A DNA stretch of 64,000 nucleotides from positions 431,963 through 495,962 of the forward strand of contig NZ_AWZT01000001.1 in assembly GCF_000472525.1 (NCBI RefSeq). Direction: 5' to 3'. The notes under the pieces are model-generated. The model saw only the letters and a list, made by a program, of their open reading frames with translations, ran no database searches and was not told the origin of the DNA. The translations under genes and the position numbers were made by a program. The stretch is from Paraburkholderia dilworthii (GTDB taxonomy: Bacteria > Pseudomonadota > Gammaproteobacteria > Burkholderiales > Burkholderiaceae). Shown one piece after another: positions 45,350-53,807 of this stretch (position 1 is its first letter; each line of letters begins with the position of its first letter).

Positions 45350-45721
45350 ATGTCCTATTTATTTCTTTTTCTGAGCGGTACTTTTAGCGCGATGGCCAGT
45401 ATTTTGTTGCGTGTGGCCGGGAAAATAGTCATTGCTCAAGGAGAGGTATTGATAGCAGGGTTTGCTAGCCGACCCTTGCTTTTACGGATGGCGGCAATTG
45501 GTGCATACGGAGCTGGATTCCTGTTTTATGCGCTGGCACTAAGGCGCGTTGAACTCAGCGTTGCCTATCCATTGATGGTCGCGGTAACGATCCTGGAAAT
45601 CCTGTTGTTCGGCTTTTTTTCCGGCGAGGCGGTATCGCTGCGTACCTTGGCGGGCGCGGCGCTTCTGTTCGCCAGCGTCCTGCTGCTGTATCTCCCGGCG
45701 CCAGCACCGGTTCGGCCGTGA
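45350..45721 (+). CDS. SMR/EamA-like four-helix membrane protein
   Basis: A 123-residue inner-membrane protein with four hydrophobic helices: YLFLFLSGTFSAMASILLRV, MAAIGAYGAGFLFYALALRR, VAYPLMVAVTILEILLFGFF and LAGAALLFASVLLLYLPAPA. Size and helix pattern match small multidrug resistance proteins and the ArnE/ArnF flippase subunits. Directly behind a HAD-UbiA fusion, a role in moving a polyprenyl-phosphate sugar is more likely than drug efflux. The conserved glutamate of EmrE near the first helix is absent, which also speaks against a drug pump. Confidence 0.75.
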   Translation: MSYLFLFLSGTFSAMASILLRVAGKIVIAQGEVLIAGFASRPLLLRMAAIGAYGAGFLFYALALRRVELSVAYPLMVAVTILEILLFGFFSGEAVSLRTLAGAALLFASVLLLYLPAPAPVRP

Positions 45722-45900
45722 GAGTGCCTTGCGGCTGGCCCATTAGATGCGCCGCATAACCTGGCGAACTGACGATGGGGCGGATCAAAGGTTGCAACGA
45801 ACCCGCCTGCTGCCGCGCGCCCCCAAACATTCGCAACAAACGCATATCGAACCGTCCTCCCATCAGCCCGTCCTGCACCCCGTTCCCCCCCATCCCCAGT

Positions 45901-45917
45901 GGTAACATTTGTTGTCA
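45901..45917. promoter_or_regulatory. Putative RpiR operator upstream of rpiR
   Basis: GGTAACATTTGTTGTCA reads TGACAACAAATGTTACC on the minus strand. This matches the near-perfect palindrome TGACAACATATGTTGTT at 46856-46872 in 13 of 17 positions. It lies 30 bases before the regulator's ATG, consistent with autoregulation. Confidence 0.6.
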
Positions 45918-45946
45918 CGCCTCTCAACCCTCCGCCGGACCATCGC

Positions 45947-46801
45947 ATGCCAGACAGTTTCGACCAGCTCGCCGCCCTGATCCGGGCGCGCTTCTCTGAA
46001 CTGAGCCCGCAATTCCAGATGGGCGCGGCATTCCTGCTCGATCATCCGGACGAAGTCGCGGTCTCGTCGATGCGCAAGGTCGCCGAGCGCGCGCAGGTGC
46101 AGCCCGCGTCGCTGGTGCGTTTGTCGCAGCAACTGGGCTTTCCCGGCTGGAACGAACTGCGCAACCTGTTCGTCGCGCGCGTGCGCACGCGCCCCGAGCC
46201 GCTGACGAGCCGCGCGCGCTCGCTCGTCAAATCGAAGGACGCGCTCGCCAACGATCTGCTCGTCGCACAACAACACAATCTCGAAGTCACCGCCGCCCAC
46301 AACGGCCGCGTGATCGTAGAGGCTGCGCGACTGCTGCGGCGGGCACCGCATGTTCATGTGGGCGGCTTCCGCTCCTGCTACCCGGTCGCGTTCGGCCTCG
46401 TGTACGGCTACCGGCTGTTCCGCTCGTCGGTGTCGCTGCTCGGCGGCGAGGCCGGCACGCTCGAAATGCAACTGCGCACGGTGCAGCGCGATAGCGCTAC
46501 CATCGTCATCAGCTTCGCGCCGTATTCGGTCGAAGCCGCGCGCGTCGCAGAAGCCGCGCTCGAAAAAGGCAGCAAACTCATTGCCATTACCGACAGCGCC
46601 GTTTCGCCGATCGCACTCAATGCCGACAAGGTGCTGATCTTCTCGCACGAGAGCCCGTCGTTCTTCCCATCGCTGGTCGCCGCCACGGCGATCGCCGAAT
46701 CGCTCGTCGCGCATCTGCTCGCGCTCGAAGGCGCCGACGCCGTCGAACAGTTGAGCATCGCCGAGCAGTCGCTGCATGCCAAAGGCGCGTACGTGCCTTG
46801 A
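45947..46801 (+). CDS. RpiR-family transcription regulator
   Basis: A 284-residue protein from ATG 45947 with an N-terminal HTH_6 domain (VSSMRKVAERAQVQPASLVR, then LSQQLGFPGWNELRN) and a C-terminal SIS domain that usually binds phosphosugars or amino-sugar phosphates (HVHVGGFRSCYPVAFGLVYG, then TIVISFAPYSVEAARVAEAA). It heads an operon-like run with a C45 hydrolase, an aminotransferase and a carboxymuconolactone-decarboxylase-like protein. Matching palindromes before its own gene and before the next gene strongly suggest what it binds. Confidence 0.88.
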   Translation: MPDSFDQLAALIRARFSELSPQFQMGAAFLLDHPDEVAVSSMRKVAERAQVQPASLVRLSQQLGFPGWNELRNLFVARVRTRPEPLTSRARSLVKSKDALANDLLVAQQHNLEVTAAHNGRVIVEAARLLRRAPHVHVGGFRSCYPVAFGLVYGYRLFRSSVSLLGGEAGTLEMQLRTVQRDSATIVISFAPYSVEAARVAEAALEKGSKLIAITDSAVSPIALNADKVLIFSHESPSFFPSLVAATAIAESLVAHLLALEGADAVEQLSIAEQSLHAKGAYVP

Positions 46802-46854
46802 TGTAATCCGCTCGTGAAATTGCCTGTCGTGCCCTTGTTGCCGCTTCGTGCCGT

Positions 46855-46884
46855 TTGACAACATATGTTGTTTAAAAGTATAAA
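46855..46884 (+). promoter_or_regulatory. Sigma-70 promoter overlapped by an RpiR operator
   Basis: TTGACA (46855-46860) and TATAAA (46879-46884) are 18 bases apart, an excellent promoter. TGACAACATATGTTGTT (46856-46872), with the perfect core ACAACATATGTTGT, covers the -35 box and spacer, so a bound regulator would block RNA polymerase. Predicted transcription starts near 46891, about 15 bases before the C45 gene. Confidence 0.65.
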
Positions 46885-46905
46885 TGCATATCGATTGTTG
46901 AATGA

Positions 46906-47979
46906 GTGCAAGCCGTGGAATTCGCGCGAGGTTTGGAGCTATACGAGGTAAGCGGCGAGCCGTATGAAATCGGCTATCGCCTGGGCGAACTGGCGAGGCC
47001 CGTGTTCGCCGGTTATATGGAGCAAAGCAGCGCATGGCGAGCGGTTCGCCGCTGGCGCGGCGCTCCGTTCGTGCGTGCGCTGCGTGACGCCGCCCGCGCT
47101 CACTTCCCGGCATTGCTGACTGAACTCGAGGGGATGGCGGCCGGCTTGGGCTGGTCTGCCGACGACGTCCTGCTGTGGAACTGCCGCGGCGAACTGACAC
47201 ATAACGCACCGGACGGCTGCACGACGCTTGCGGCGGTCGAACGCGACACGCGCTTTATCGCCCACAACGAAGACGGTGACCCGTTTCTGCGCGAGCGCTG
47301 TGCATTGGTCGACGTAAGGCCCGTCGGCAAGCCGTGCTTCGTGAGCTTCTACTACCCCGGCTCGCTGCCCGGACACACGTTCGCGGCCAACCGCGCGGGT
47401 CTCGTTCAGACGATCAACAATCTGCGGATTCGCATTCCCGCGGCCGGCGTGCCGCGCATGATCGTCGCTCGCGCAGTGCTCGATGCCGCGTCGCTCGATG
47501 AGGCGCTGCGCGTGCTGCGCAACGCACCGGCTGCGAGCGGTTTTCATCACACGCTAGCTTGTGCCGAGGACGCGCGCATTGTCAGCGTCGAAGCGAGCGC
47601 ACAGCGTTATTCGGTGCAAAGCGTCGCCACGCGCGCCGGTCATGCGAACCATATGGTCCATCCAGGTTGCGAAGCCCTGCCGCAGATCGTGACCGATTCG
47701 TCGCGCGACAGGCAGCTTCGCGTGGACGCGTTGTTGCGGGCCGCGGACGGTCCGCTGAACGCGCACGACTTGCTCGCCATGCTGCAGGATCGCGCGCCAT
47801 CGGGCTTGCCGATCTATCGCGACGACCGTTGCGATCCTGACGATGAGAACACGCTTGCAACGGCGCTGTTCGAAATCGGCGACACGGGTGTGTCGATGCA
47901 TGTCGTCCGCGACGGGCAGCGCGTCTTCGAGACGTTTATTTCCCGTACGACATCCACTACGTCCACGCCCACTTCCTGA
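46906..47979 (+). CDS. C45-family acyltransferase/amidohydrolase
   Basis: About 357 residues from GTG 46906; GTG 46915 is an alternative. It belongs to the Ntn-hydrolase family of acyl-CoA:6-aminopenicillanate acyltransferase (peptidase C45). The hallmark PDGCTTLAA has the expected Gly-Cys autoprocessing site with nucleophile C105, and FIAHNEDGDP, FAANRAGLVQTINNL and ASGFHHTLACAEDARIVSVE follow as in the family. It would cleave or form an amide bond on an acylated amine or amino acid. It is the first gene behind the RpiR-controlled promoter and is followed by an aminotransferase. Confidence 0.85.
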   Translation: MQAVEFARGLELYEVSGEPYEIGYRLGELARPVFAGYMEQSSAWRAVRRWRGAPFVRALRDAARAHFPALLTELEGMAAGLGWSADDVLLWNCRGELTHNAPDGCTTLAAVERDTRFIAHNEDGDPFLRERCALVDVRPVGKPCFVSFYYPGSLPGHTFAANRAGLVQTINNLRIRIPAAGVPRMIVARAVLDAASLDEALRVLRNAPAASGFHHTLACAEDARIVSVEASAQRYSVQSVATRAGHANHMVHPGCEALPQIVTDSSRDRQLRVDALLRAADGPLNAHDLLAMLQDRAPSGLPIYRDDRCDPDDENTLATALFEIGDTGVSMHVVRDGQRVFETFISRTTSTTSTPTS

Positions 47980-48011
47980 GCGGCCACCGCAATCCTCTAC
48001 GAGTGCAAACC

Positions 48012-49339
48012 ATGTCCAACGTATTTCATCGTTCGCCGAAGCAGTCGTTGCCGGTTGCCGTCGCCGGCGACGGCATCGAAATCATCGACTCCACCGGCAA
48101 ACGTTATATCGACGCCTCTGGCGGCGCCGCCGTGTCGTGCCTCGGCCACAGCAACCAGCGCGTGATAGGGGCAATCAAACGGCAGGCGCAGCAGTTGCCT
48201 TACGCGCACACGTCGTTCTTCACGACCCAGCCCGCCGAGGAACTCGCGGAGCGGCTCGTCGCGAGCGCGCCGCAAGGGCTGGAGCATGTGTATTTCGTGT
48301 CGGGCGGTTCCGAGGCGATCGAGGCCGCGCTGAAGCTTGCCCGTCAATATTTCGTAGAGAAGAGCGAGCCGCGGCGGCGCCATTTCATTGCGCGGCGGCA
48401 GAGCTATCACGGCAACACGCTGGGGGCGCTCGCCATCGGCGGCAACGCGTGGCGGCGCGAGCCGTTTCTGCCGATGCTGATCGAAGCGCATCACGTGAGC
48501 CCGTGTTACGCGTATCGCGAACAGCGCGCCGACGAAAGCGAAACGGAATTCGCGCAGCGCCTCGCCGACGAGCTGGAGCAGAAGATCCTCGAACTCGGCG
48601 CCGATACGGTCGCGGCTTTCGTCGCCGAAACGGTGGTTGGCGCGATCGCGGGCGCAGTGCCGCCCGTGCGCGAATACTTCCGCAAGATTCGCGCGGTGTG
48701 CGATCGCCACGGCGTGCTGCTGATCCTCGACGAAATCATGTCGGGCATGGGCCGCACCGGTTATCTGTACGCATGCGAGGAAGACGGCGTCGCGCCAGAC
48801 ATCCTGACCATCGCGAAGGGACTGGGTGCGGGCTATCAGCCGATCGGCGCAACGCTCGTGAGCGACCGGATTTATCGGACGATCGTCGGCGGATCGGGTT
48901 TTTTCCAGCATGCCATACGTATATCGGTCATGCTACGGCGTGCGCCGCGGCGCTCGAAGTGCAGCGCGTGATCGCCGAAGAAAACCTGCTGTCCAACGTG
49001 CTGGCGCGCGGCGAACAGCTGCGCGGCCTGTTGCGAGAGCGCTATGCGCAACATCCGCATATCGGCGACGTGCGCGGCCGTGGGCTTTTTGTCGGTATTG
49101 AACTGGTCAAGGAGCGCGCCAGCAAGACGCCTTTTGACGCGGGCCTGAAGCTGCACGCCGCGATACGCCGCGAAGCGTTCGCGCGCGGCCTGATGGTCTA
49201 TTCGATGGGCGGCACGGTCGACGGCAAGATCGGCGATCATGTGTTGCTCGCGCCGCCGTTTATCTGCACCGCGCGCGACATCGAAGAAATCGTCAACCGG
49301 CTGGCCGATGCGATCGACCGCGCGCTGGCTGCGCTCTGA
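48012..49339 (+). pseudogene. Class III aminotransferase with a single-base frameshift
   Basis: The gene encodes a PLP-dependent class III aminotransferase of about 440 residues: YFVSGGSEAIEAALKLARQY, then RRQSYHGNTLGALAIGG, LLILDEIMSGMGRTGYLYAC and the lysine motif DILTIAKGLGAGYQPIGATL. The first frame runs off at 48971 after GGSGFFQHAIRIS. The true continuation HTYIGHATACAAALEVQRVI is in the next frame to 49339. One G is missing near 48911-48914, where GCATGCCAT stands for the expected GCATGGCCAT. It is a recent inactivation or a sequencing error. In the operon it could deaminate the amine released by the C45 enzyme. Confidence 0.85.
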
Positions 49340-49365
49340 ACGCATGCGGCGATCCGCGATTCGCC

Positions 49366-49965
49366 ATGTCAGCCCCCGCACTCTCAAACCCTCAACCTGC
49401 GAGACCGACGATGACCGAGCGCTTGCCCCCATTTCAGATATCCGATGCAACGCCCGAACAGAAGGCTGTTCTCGACGAGATTGTGTCCGGTCCGCGCGGC
49501 AATCTGAACGGACCGTTTCTCGGCTGGATTCATAGCCCCGAACTCGCGCAGCATGCCCAGCGTCTCGGCGCGTTCTGCCGTTATCGCACGGGTTTGCCGC
49601 TGCGCCTCTCTGAGCTGGCCATTCTGGTGACGGCGGCGCGCTGGCAGGCGCAGGCCGAGTGGTACATCCATTATCCGATTGCGCTCGAAGCGGGAATTCG
49701 CGAGGCGGACGCCCAGTTGATCCGCGAAGGCCGGCGTCCCAGCTTTGCCGATCCGGACGACGTGCTGATCCATGACTTCGCGAGCGAGCTGTACGACACC
49801 AAACGCGTGTCGGACGCGATCTTTGCAAAGGCGGTCGAGCGCTTCGGGCATCAGGTGGTGATCAACCTCGTGGGCCTGCTCGGCTACTACGCGCTCGTCG
49901 CGATGACGCTCAACGTGTTCGGCATGCGCGCCATCGGCCAGCAGAGCCTGCCGTTCGCCGAGTAG
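49366..49965 (+). CDS. Carboxymuconolactone-decarboxylase-like protein
   Basis: A 199-residue (or 184 from ATG 49411) helical protein of the CMD/AhpD-like family. Typical are LGAFCRYRTGLPLRLSELAI and ARWQAQAEWYIHYPIALEAG, where a histidine or cysteine pair normally sits. The CxxC of AhpD peroxidases is absent, favouring a decarboxylase-like or unknown activity. GHQVVINLVGLLGYYALVAM closes the fold. It ends the RpiR-controlled run. What lactone or peroxide it acts on is not shown. Confidence 0.82.
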   Translation: MSAPALSNPQPARPTMTERLPPFQISDATPEQKAVLDEIVSGPRGNLNGPFLGWIHSPELAQHAQRLGAFCRYRTGLPLRLSELAILVTAARWQAQAEWYIHYPIALEAGIREADAQLIREGRRPSFADPDDVLIHDFASELYDTKRVSDAIFAKAVERFGHQVVINLVGLLGYYALVAMTLNVFGMRAIGQQSLPFAE

Positions 49966-50182
49966 CGCGCAACAGGTCGCGGCGTCGCGCGGCTGGCGCC
50001 GTCACGGCATTGGCACACGGAAGCGCCTATGATGAAGGTCGGTCCACGTCCGCGCCTGTCACGCAGCGCCGCACTCGCGACCGATGCCAAAGCCGCGGAA
50101 CATCCGGGCTGGACCGTTGCGGCGGGCATCGCATCGTTATCAGTCGTGCAGCGCGTGAAGCAGGGCACTACAGGAGAGAACG

Positions 50183-50608
50183 ATGAAGCGCAAGGCATCA
50201 GCAGTCTGGCAAGGCGGTCTGCAAGACGGCAAGGGCTCCATTTCCACCGATAGCGGCGTCCTCAAGGAGACTCAATATTCGTTTTCCACGCGTTTCGCGG
50301 ACGGCATCGGCACGAATCCGGAAGAGTTGATTGCAGCTGCGCACGCGGGCTGCTTTTCGATGGCGCTGTCGGCTGAGCTGGGCAAGGCCGGGATCACGCC
50401 ACAGAGCATCGGCACGACTGCAACGGTCACGCTCGACAAGGACGGTGGCGGCTTCACGATTACCGCCGTGCATCTGGACGTAGCGGTGAAAATTCCTGGC
50501 GGCGACAAGGCCGCGTTCGACAAAGCCACCGCGGACGCGAAGGCGGGTTGCCCGGTGTCGAAGGTGTTGAACGCCACCATCACGATGGACGCGAAGCTCG
50601 AAACCTGA
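50183..50608 (+). CDS. OsmC-family peroxiredoxin
   Basis: A 141-residue OsmC/Ohr-type peroxidase that reduces organic hydroperoxides. The two redox cysteines are C57 (AAAHAGCFSMALS) and C123 (DAKAGCPVSKVLN), with the expected ELIAAAHAGCFSMALSAELG context of the OsmC branch. ATG 50183 is preceded by AGGAGAG. It is cytoplasmic and probably monocistronic, induced by stress in related organisms; no operator is evident here. Confidence 0.9.
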   Translation: MKRKASAVWQGGLQDGKGSISTDSGVLKETQYSFSTRFADGIGTNPEELIAAAHAGCFSMALSAELGKAGITPQSIGTTATVTLDKDGGGFTITAVHLDVAVKIPGGDKAAFDKATADAKAGCPVSKVLNATITMDAKLET

Positions 50609-50736
50609 GCGAGCGGTGGCAGCTTCGCGGCGTGCGATGCCGATCGGCATGGTTCGCCGCTCGACGAAATTCCCTGCAACTCGCGCCGCAGTGCCGGCAT
50701 CTTGCGCCGGCGCGGCGCTTCTTCGATGGCATTGCG

Positions 50737-51585
50737 ATGACAACCCAAGCCGAAAAGGCAGCGCAATTTCAGGCGCTGCATGCAGCGCAGCAAGCTTTCG
50801 TCATTCCTAATCCGTGGGACATCGGCTCGGCGCGGCTGCTTGCGCTGGCGGGCTTCAAGGCGCTGGCGACCAGCAGCGCCGGCTATGCGTTTTCGCGTGG
50901 CTTGCCCGATAACGCCGTGGGCCGCGCGCAAATGATGACCCACCTCGCCGAAATCGCGGGTGCGACCGATTTGCCGGTCAGCGCCGATCTGGAAAACGGC
51001 TTCGGCGATGCGCCCGAAGACTGCGCGGAAACCATCCGGCAAGCGGCGCAGGCGGGAGTGGTGGGCGGCTCGATCGAAGACGCGACCGGCCGTGCGGACG
51101 AGCCGATCTACGCGTTCGAAGCCGCTGTTGAGCGCGTGCGCGCAGCCGTCGAAGCGGCTCGCGCGCAGCCGTTTCCCTTCACGCTCACCGCGCGCGCGGA
51201 GAACTATCTCGCCGGCCGTGCCGACCTCGACGACACCATCCGCCGCTTGCAGGCCTATCAGGATGCCGGTGCGGACGTGCTCTATGCACCGGGGCTCAAG
51301 ACCCGCGAGGAAATTGCCGCTGTGGTCGGCGCGCTCGAGCGGCCCGTCAACGTGCTGATGGGCTTGCAGGGCGTCCTGCTCAGCTTCGACGAATTACGCG
51401 CGATGGGCGTGCGCCGCGTGAGTGTGGGCGGCTCCCTGGCGCGTGCGGCGCTCGGCGGTTTCCTGCGCGCCGCGCACGAGATACGCGATCACGGCACCTT
51501 CAATTACACGAAAGATGCGGCGAACGGCAACGAGCTCAATCAGCTCTTTGCCACGGCCGAGGAAAAGTGGCCGACGCCGAGCTAG
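50737..51585 (+). CDS. PEP mutase/isocitrate lyase superfamily enzyme
   Basis: A 282-residue (beta/alpha)8 enzyme of the ICL/PEPM family. Family features are IPNPWDIGSARLLALAGFKA, TSSAGYAFSRG, LPVSADLENGFGDAPEDCAE (metal-binding aspartate and glutamate) and GGSIEDATGRADEPIYAFEA. The isocitrate-lyase KKCGH motif is not seen, so carboxyPEP mutase- or oxaloacetate-hydrolase-like lyase activity on a 2-hydroxy acid is more likely. The genome context gives no clear partner. Confidence 0.88.
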   Translation: MTTQAEKAAQFQALHAAQQAFVIPNPWDIGSARLLALAGFKALATSSAGYAFSRGLPDNAVGRAQMMTHLAEIAGATDLPVSADLENGFGDAPEDCAETIRQAAQAGVVGGSIEDATGRADEPIYAFEAAVERVRAAVEAARAQPFPFTLTARAENYLAGRADLDDTIRRLQAYQDAGADVLYAPGLKTREEIAAVVGALERPVNVLMGLQGVLLSFDELRAMGVRRVSVGGSLARAALGGFLRAAHEIRDHGTFNYTKDAANGNELNQLFATAEEKWPTPS

Positions 51586-51919
51586 AAGGGCGGCTGTCCG
51601 TGCCCGGTGGACGGCGAAACGGCAATGCGGGAACTTTTTCGCGAAATCTGCCGCCGAGAACCGCGAGTCGTAAACCGCGAGCTGCGAGGTAGCGCGGTAA
51701 AACGCTTTGTGACCACGCGGGACAATGTTTCGCGGCATACAACACATGCAACATCGCATCGTTGTTGGCAGTCCAGCGCTGAGCGCGGTTCGGCTATCGA
51801 TCGTTTGACTGGTACTGTAGCGGCTACCGACGTGCGATCCTGTTCTTCAAGCTACCCAACAACCGCCTGTTCGAAATCTGGCCGAAAACAGGTTCTAACT
51901 CTTCACGGGGATCATCACG
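51586..51919. other. Upstream region of the cupin gene, shared with the left module copy
   Basis: No supported gene. About 51795-51890 resembles, inverted, the stretch 10590-10700 upstream of the broken cupin copy. The last 30 bases before the ATG are nearly identical in both copies, apart from the start codon. The cupin promoter should be here. Confidence 0.55.
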
Positions 51920-52261
51920 ATGGACGACAAGGACATTCCTCTTGCCAATGGCAAGGTTGAATATCAAACGCTGCTACGGGAAAGCGACTACACCGTCGCT
52001 AAAACGACCGTCCGCGCCGGTGGCGCGACACAATGGCATCACCACACCAACGTCAGCGATCGCTTTCTCGTAGTCCGTGGAGTCCTGACTGTCGAGACGA
52101 AAATCGACGGGCTACTGAAAAGCATGAAAGTGCGCGACTTTTACAATGTCGATCCGGGCATAGTTCATCACATCAAGAACGAGACGGAAGAAGATGTGGT
52201 CTACATCATGGTTCAGGCGGGAGGCGCGTCGGATATCGTGCTAACCCCGGCTCAAGATTGA
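51920..52261 (+). CDS. Small single-domain cupin
   Basis: A 113-residue cupin barrel. The first cupin motif is GGATQWHHHTNVSDRFLVVR, giving three histidines and a glutamate-like position for metal binding, and the second is NVDPGIVHHIKNETEEDVVY. A role as a small metalloenzyme or ligand-binding sensor is possible; the family is too broad to choose. ATG 51920 is used; the preceding bases match those of the broken copy, where GTG replaces ATG. Its inactive duplicate is at 10204-10457. It stands next to an AraC-type gene with which it forms the duplicated module. Confidence 0.88.
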   Translation: MDDKDIPLANGKVEYQTLLRESDYTVAKTTVRAGGATQWHHHTNVSDRFLVVRGVLTVETKIDGLLKSMKVRDFYNVDPGIVHHIKNETEEDVVYIMVQAGGASDIVLTPAQD

Positions 52262-52530
52262 GCCCGGGCGCCGCCGCACAAGCCCAGCGGTCGGAGCAAG
52301 CCCATTGCCGATGCCCTAAGCGGGGCCACCGCGCGCGTTGAGCATTCCAGCTCGCGAAAGACGCTCTCGACGTGAGTGCGCACCGTACCCGGACCGAGCG
52401 CCAATTCCTGCGCGACGTCCTTGTTGCTTGCGCCCCGCGAAATCGCGCGCAGCACGTCGATCTCGCACGCCGAGAGACGCGGTGCGCGCTGCGGTGTCCT
52501 GCTAACTGCGCGTGTGCTCCATGACTCGTT
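52252..52530 (-). pseudogene. LuxR helix-turn-helix remnant
   Basis: The frame reads RTPQRAPRLSACEIDVLRAI, then SRGASNKDVAQELALGPGTV and RTHVESVFRELECSTRAVAP. This is the C-terminal HTH of the LuxR-type protein at 8640-10130, to which it is almost identical. The roughly 430 residues that precede the HTH there are missing. Similarity resumes upstream with the 3' flank of the AraC gene, so a deletion joined the two. The original stop codon is also lost, and the frame reads on to TGA 52252-52254, overlapping the cupin end by ten bases. Confidence 0.8.
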
Positions 52531-52573
52531 CGACATTGGCGGAATGATGTCCTCCAGCGACACTCTGAACCGC

Positions 52574-53659
52574 TTACGGACAAGAGATCCCACCGGCATC
52601 GGGCTTGACGACGGCGTCGGCCGAATATTCGCCGGTTGGGAGATAACGCGAGTCGTCGGCATTGCGCAACGAATCGTGCCCGTCCGTCGTCAAGTGGCTG
52701 CGTCGCCAACTGGCGGGCGGCAAGCCGAATTCCCGCTTGAATGCGCGATTGAACGCTGCCTCCGATTCATAGCCGACGCGTTCCGCGATAGCCGCGAGCG
52801 ACTGCGTTCCACCACGTAACGCCTGTGCCGCGATCTGCAAACGCCATCGCGCCAGATATTGCATCGGTGGCTGCCCGAGCAATTGAGTGAAACGCTGCGC
52901 AAGCGCGGAACGCGAAAGGCCCGCTTTGCGCGCAAGTTCGTCGACCGTCCATCCATGCGCCGGTTGCGCGTGCAGTAGCGCAAGCGAGCGGCCCACGAAA
53001 CGATCGCTGACGCCGGCCAGCCATCCTTTGCGATCGGCGGGCAGCGAATCGATACAACGCCGTACCGCCTCCACGAACAGCAGTTCGGACAAACGGCCGA
53101 GCACAATCGCGCTGCCCACACGCCATTCGGCTGCTTCGACGGCCGCCACTTTTAACGATGATTCCAGCCACGCCGATCGCGCGTCGTTGCGCATGTCGAT
53201 CTTGAACATACGAGGCAGCGCGGAGAGCACCGGATTGGTCAGCGTGTCGTCGCAGGCGAGAAACCCGCAAATGAGGCGCGTACATGCGCCGCCCCCGCCG
53301 TAGGTCAACTTCATCACATCGCCCGGCGTGGTTTCCAGATACTCCGACAGCATTTCGTGCGCGGGCGCCGGATCGAGTTCGAGCGAACTACCTATTACAT
53401 GCGCTTCACCTTGAGGCACGACGAGAAGCTCTCCGGCATCGACGCATAGGGCGGAAGAGGGATCGTCGACGAGTCGCGCGCGACAGCTTCCTTCCGTGAC
53501 GAGGTGATAGGACACGATGCGTTCCGCGCGCGGCAGGAACGAGACGCACAACTCCCGGGTCGCTTCGCCGAAAACACACCAGGGTGCAGTGAAGTCGGCG
53601 CTTAGATACACGGCTCCACTCAGGTGTACGAGGCGAAGTACGTCCGAAAGAGCATCCAT
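52574..53659 (-). CDS. AraC-family regulator with cupin-type sensor domain
   Basis: ATG 53659 is chosen because GGAGG lies six bases upstream; it gives 361 residues. The N-terminal half is an AraC-type cupin sensor (VYLSADFTAPWCVFG, then VTEGSCRARLVDDPSSALCV, GELLVVPQGEAHVIGSSLEL). The C-terminal HTH pair is GWTVDELARKAGLSRSALAQ and LAAIAERVGYESEAAFNRAF. A truncated copy of its end lies at 6746-7396. It is divergent from the GFA-family gene and convergent with the cupin gene across the LuxR remnant. Ligand unknown. Confidence 0.9.
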   Translation of the reverse strand: MDALSDVLRLVHLSGAVYLSADFTAPWCVFGEATRELCVSFLPRAERIVSYHLVTEGSCRARLVDDPSSALCVDAGELLVVPQGEAHVIGSSLELDPAPAHEMLSEYLETTPGDVMKLTYGGGGACTRLICGFLACDDTLTNPVLSALPRMFKIDMRNDARSAWLESSLKVAAVEAAEWRVGSAIVLGRLSELLFVEAVRRCIDSLPADRKGWLAGVSDRFVGRSLALLHAQPAHGWTVDELARKAGLSRSALAQRFTQLLGQPPMQYLARWRLQIAAQALRGGTQSLAAIAERVGYESEAAFNRAFKREFGLPPASWRRSHLTTDGHDSLRNADDSRYLPTGEYSADAVVKPDAGGISCP

Positions 53660-53807
53660 GACGTCCTCCATCGATTCGGCGTCCTGCGCAAAAGATCTGG
53701 ACGACCGGTCATTCACCGAAATGGCTTGCGTCCCGATACTAGCACTCACGCGAATCCGCAACAACGAACGGTGGCGCGTGCCCGAATTACACCATCAGGA
53801 GAACGAT

